This document shows positions 5,874 through 8,784 of a DNA stretch of 8,784 nt, one piece after another. Numbering within the stretch: the stretch's first letter is position 1; every line of letters starts with the position of its first letter. Location: assembly GCA_030635365.1 (NCBI GenBank), contig DAOVYZ010000112.1:1-8784 (forward strand), in the 5' to 3' direction. The notes under the pieces are model-generated. The model worked only from the letters and a program-made list of their open reading frames with translations. It did no database searches and was not told the origin of the DNA. The stretch is from Bacteroidales bacterium (lineage in GTDB: Bacteria > Bacteroidota > Bacteroidia > Bacteroidales > UBA12077). Both the position numbers and the translations under genes were made by a program.

Positions 5874-5886
5874 TTTAATTAAAGTA
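5871..5886. promoter_or_regulatory. 16-bp perfect palindrome
   Basis: TACTTTAATTAAAGTA is its own reverse complement. It lies between the divergent trp promoter and the propeller genes and touches the last CTAC box. It could be an operator for a dimeric regulator of either transcript. Its low complexity limits confidence. Confidence 0.3.
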
Positions 5887-6121
5887 ATACTATTTAAAGA
5901 TTAACTTTATTCATTTAACCCTTATCTCAAATTAGAGAAAAAATGATCGCATAATAATTAAACTATAGGTAATAAGAAATATCCAATAATAATATTATAG
6001 CTGATTTATATTAAATTTAAATTATAATCGTTTCCTTAAAAAAATACATATAATAAGATGAGAATATCTTAAATTCAGTATCTTCATGGATTATATTTAT
6101 AAGACTTAAATCTATATTATT

Positions 6122-7333
6122 ATGAAAAATCTATTTTTATTAATTGCAATTTGCTTAATTCCTACACTCATTATTTCTCAGGAAACTTTACAATGGCGTG
6201 GAGAAAACCGTGATGGAATTTATCATGAAACAGGCCTTTTAAAGCAATGGCCCTCTGGTGGCCCTGAACTGTTATGGCATTTTGATGAACTTGGAGTCGG
6301 GCACGCCTCTGCAGCTGTTACAGACAAAATAATATATACTTCAGGTACTATTGATGGAACTGGATTTGTTGTGGCATTAACACATGAAGGGAACCAAATA
6401 TGGAAATCGGACTATGGTAAAGAGTGGGTAGAAAGTTGGGATGGAGTAAGAACAACGCCTCTTGTTACCGAAGATAAACTTTATTTCATGAGTGCATATG
6501 GTGTACTATACTGCATGAATAAAGAGAATGGTAAAAAGATTTGGGAAGTCGATTTAATGAATCAATATGGAGGAATAAATATTAAATGGGGTGTTACAGA
6601 AAACTTAGTAATATATAAAGATAAAGTATTTTGCACTGTAGGAGGAAATGAAAATAATGTGATTGCACTAAATAAAGAAACAGGTAAACTAATCTGGACT
6701 AATAAAGGCAATGGTGAAATTAGTGCTTACTGTTCTCCTACAGTTATCAACCATGACAATAAACATATATTAATTACCCAAACAGCAAATTCTATTCTTG
6801 GCTTTGATGCTGAATTAGGGAATTTACTTTGGTCACACACTCAAACTAATAAGTATTCAGTACATGCTAATACCCCAATTTATCATGATGGTCAGATTTA
6901 TATTGTAAGTGGTTATGGAAAAGGTGGAATTATGTTAAAACTTTCTGATGATGGCAATAGTGTAACTGAATTATGGAGGAATCCGGATATTAATCATAAA
7001 AGTGGTGGCTTTGTATTGATTAAAGGTAGATTATATGGCGCAGTTGACAGAGGTACAGGATGGCATTGTATTGATTGGAATACAGGAAAAACTCTTTATT
7101 CTGCCGACATTTTTAAAAGTGGAAACATTATCTATGCTGACGGTATGCTTTATTGCTATAGTGAAAACGGAGAAGTTGCACTAGTCGAACCCGGAGAAAA
7201 TGAATTTAATGTTATTAGTAAATTCAATGTTCCTTTTGGAAAGAAACAGCATTGGGCACATTTGGTAATATATAATAAACGATTATACGTTCGACATGGA
7301 AATTCATTAATGGTATATTCTATTGGCAAGTAA
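6122..7333 (+). CDS. Exported PQQ-like beta-propeller protein
   Basis: This 403-residue protein has an N-terminal Sec signal (MKNLF, then a hydrophobic core to about residue 19), with likely cleavage near IIS-Q. The mature part begins with WRGENRDG (25-32), a common opening of PQQ-like propeller proteins. At least four repeats of the A-x-[DN]-x-x-x-G-x-x-x-W type follow: 85-94, 131-141 (CMNKENGKKIW), 182-192 (ALNKETGKLIW) and 227-237, with a degenerate one at 316-326. This is the tryptophan-docking motif of quinoprotein-like blades. The size is close to BamB and well below the roughly 600 residues of PQQ alcohol dehydrogenases, so bound PQQ or dehydrogenase activity is not implied. It contains 14 Trp. 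A periplasmic or surface location is likely, but substrate and role are unknown. The downstream gene is a paralog 61 nt away, probably co-transcribed. No link to the divergent trp operon is evident. Confidence 0.85.
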   Translation: MKNLFLLIAICLIPTLIISQETLQWRGENRDGIYHETGLLKQWPSGGPELLWHFDELGVGHASAAVTDKIIYTSGTIDGTGFVVALTHEGNQIWKSDYGKEWVESWDGVRTTPLVTEDKLYFMSAYGVLYCMNKENGKKIWEVDLMNQYGGINIKWGVTENLVIYKDKVFCTVGGNENNVIALNKETGKLIWTNKGNGEISAYCSPTVINHDNKHILITQTANSILGFDAELGNLLWSHTQTNKYSVHANTPIYHDGQIYIVSGYGKGGIMLKLSDDGNSVTELWRNPDINHKSGGFVLIKGRLYGAVDRGTGWHCIDWNTGKTLYSADIFKSGNIIYADGMLYCYSENGEVALVEPGENEFNVISKFNVPFGKKQHWAHLVIYNKRLYVRHGNSLMVYSIGK

Positions 7334-7394
7334 ATTAAAGTAATTGTAATAAAATTTCACGGTTTTAACCATATAATTTATAAAAAATAAGATT

Positions 7395-8624
7395 ATGAAA
7401 AATACAGTATTTATTATTATAATATGTTTACTACCTTTTCTATACCAATGTAACCAAGAAAATACAGAAGTTAGCGAATGGAGAGGTCCGGACAGAACGG
7501 GCTTTTATCCTGAAACGGGCCTATTAACTGAATGGCCTGAAAACGGGCCTGAACTTCTATGGAAGTTTGATGATCTTGGAATAGGATATACATCTGCAGC
7601 AGTAATAGATGAAAAAGTATATATAACTGGAACAATAGATAGTACGAGCTCTATTTTCGCATTAGATCATAGCGGAAATCTTTTATGGAAAAAAGAATAT
7701 GGATTGGCGTGGAAAAATAACTATCCGGGAGTAAGAACAACTCCGGTAATTCATAAAGGGCTTGGTTATTTAGTATCAGGCCGAGGATTAATGGTTTGTT
7801 TCGATGCAGAAACCGGTGATATTAAATGGGAAAAAGATTGGGTTAAAGAATACAATGCCTCTGCTCCCTACTTTGGATTCTGTGAAAACTTACTTATTGA
7901 TGGAGATAAAATATATTGCACACCCGGTGATACATTAACTTACAATGTCCTTGCTTTAAATCGCTTTAATGGAGAAATAATATGGCAAAGCGAAGGAGCG
8001 CATGAAATAAGTGCGTATGCATCTCCAACAATAATCAATCATAATAACCGTAAACTGCTTGTTACCTTTACATCCAAGTCAATTATAGCATTAAATCCAG
8101 AAAACGGAAAACTCATATGGAGCCATGATATGAAATACCCACACGGTATTCATGCCAATATTCCTATTTATGATAATGGATATATATTTGCCATGAATGG
8201 CTGGGGGTTTGGAAGCTTAATGCTAAAAATAGCAGAAAATGGAAACAGTGTTGAAGAAGTTTGGAGAAGTGAATTATTTGATTTAGAGCACGGAGATGTT
8301 TTAAAAATAGGAGAAAATATTTATGGAGCTTCCTGGGATAAAAAAGTATTTTCAGTTGTAGATTGGAAAACAGGTACCGTAAAAGATTCGTCTCATTTAG
8401 TAGGCCCAGCTTCAATTATAGCTGCTGAAGGTTTAATTTATGCCTATTCATATTCAGGAGAAATGTCCTTAGTTAAACCTACTGAAAACAGCTTTGAAAT
8501 AATAAGTTCGTTCAAAGCACCTGGTAAAAAGAAAGATCATATTGCACATCCTGTTATTCACAATAAACAACTATACATTCGTTATGCAAATAGTTTATTG
8601 GTTTATTCAATAGCAGCTAACTAA
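7395..8624 (+). CDS. PQQ-like beta-propeller lipoprotein, paralog of the preceding gene
   Basis: This 409-residue protein has a short hydrophobic signal ending LYQC, with Cys19 a plausible lipidation site. Gln at -1 is unusual, so the lipoprotein call is moderate. The mature chain opens WRGPDRTGFYPETGLL and follows the preceding protein along its whole length, with roughly half the residues identical by eye. Shared segments include ETGLL, GPELLW, GVRTTP, EISAY-SPT-INH, HAN-PIY and the C-terminal NSL-VYSI. Blade motifs are at 89-98, 135-145 (CFDAETGDIKW), 187-197, 232-242 (ALNPENGKLIW) and 321-330. Tandem duplication followed by a change of anchoring, soluble versus lipid-attached, is the simplest reading. 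Function is unknown. A BamB-like scaffold role or a catabolic accessory role are possibilities only. No internal promoter or terminator was seen in the 61-nt gap. Confidence 0.85.
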   Translation: MKNTVFIIIICLLPFLYQCNQENTEVSEWRGPDRTGFYPETGLLTEWPENGPELLWKFDDLGIGYTSAAVIDEKVYITGTIDSTSSIFALDHSGNLLWKKEYGLAWKNNYPGVRTTPVIHKGLGYLVSGRGLMVCFDAETGDIKWEKDWVKEYNASAPYFGFCENLLIDGDKIYCTPGDTLTYNVLALNRFNGEIIWQSEGAHEISAYASPTIINHNNRKLLVTFTSKSIIALNPENGKLIWSHDMKYPHGIHANIPIYDNGYIFAMNGWGFGSLMLKIAENGNSVEEVWRSELFDLEHGDVLKIGENIYGASWDKKVFSVVDWKTGTVKDSSHLVGPASIIAAEGLIYAYSYSGEMSLVKPTENSFEIISSFKAPGKKKDHIAHPVIHNKQLYIRYANSLLVYSIAAN

Positions 8625-8694
8625 AATATTAATATATACTGTAATACACCTGTCCGGTAAAATTTTAATTTTCCACATTTGTTAATTCTTAAAT

Positions 8695-8718
8695 ACTGAT
8701 AATCAGTTCAGTTTTTTT
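8695..8718 (+). terminator. Weak candidate terminator after the propeller pair
   Basis: ACTGA-TAA-TCAGT forms a 5-bp stem, and a run of seven T begins 4 nt later. The stem is short and AT-rich and the T-run is offset, so this is only a candidate end for the plus-strand transcript. Confidence 0.3.
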
Positions 8719-8784
8719 GCAAAAACTATGATTTTAATGTTTTTAAACTAGCTTGTATCAAATCTCATTTGTATTTGTCCATTA

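Larger units (their letters stand above)
5803..6121. other. Divergent intergenic region, very AT-rich, no gene
   Basis: No credible gene is present: the few ATG-initiated frames end within about 15 codons. No TTTG occurs on the plus strand from 5881 to 6121, so I could not identify a promoter for the gene at 6122. The only structured elements are the palindrome at 5871-5886 and the spaced CTAC boxes listed separately. Confidence 0.7.

Noticed and set aside
8164..8415. 83-codon open frame on the minus strand
   Set aside because: Antisense shadow of the second propeller gene, low complexity, no start context.
6122..8624. PQQ-dependent alcohol dehydrogenase assignment
   Set aside because: The proteins are about 400 residues, much shorter than true quinoprotein dehydrogenases, and show only the blade repeat motif, so an enzymatic name is not supported.

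Overview
The window looks like AT-rich chromosomal DNA of a member of the Bacteroidota. Three things point there: the gene order trpE-G-D-C-F-B, family-typical variants in TrpE and TrpD, and a promoter matching the Bacteroidota pattern TTTG-N19-TAnnTTTG. Shine-Dalgarno sites are weak or absent, which also fits. No taxonomic marker is present, so the genus is left open.

Positions 1-5468 hold a tryptophan biosynthesis operon on the minus strand. In transcription order it is trpE, trpG, trpD, trpC, trpF and trpB, with trpB cut by the window edge. trpA is presumably just outside. TrpE and TrpG make anthranilate from chorismate and glutamine. TrpD adds the phosphoribosyl group, TrpF isomerises it, TrpC closes the indole ring, and TrpB (with TrpA) makes tryptophan. 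The genes are tightly packed (gaps of 4, 58, 5 and 34 nt, then a 7-nt overlap), so they are probably one transcript.

Positions 5469-5802 are the most interesting part: the trp leader carries two complete ribosome-mediated attenuators in series. A promoter (5772-5802) is followed by leader peptide 1 (MNLQNRNWWWLQNFTKTS), an intrinsic terminator, leader peptide 2 (MIKIEQNRNWWWHKLILKKL), a second hairpin terminator, and then trpE. Both peptides contain three consecutive Trp codons inside an identical 22-nt block encoding QNRNWWW. In both modules the segment at the leader stop codon can pair either with a sequence just after the Trp codons or with the loop and 3' arm of the terminator. This is the expected switch: ribosomes stalled on Trp codons allow read-through, and ribosomes reaching the stop codon allow termination. 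Two such gates in series should sharpen the response to tryptophan starvation (inference).

Positions 5803-6121 are a very AT-rich divergent intergenic region with no gene. It holds a 16-bp perfect palindrome and three phased CTAC boxes of unknown role.

Positions 6122-8624 on the plus strand hold two tandem paralogous exported PQQ-like beta-propeller proteins, one with an ordinary signal peptide and one with a lipoprotein-type signal. Their function is unknown and nothing ties them to tryptophan synthesis. The last 160 bases hold only a weak possible terminator.
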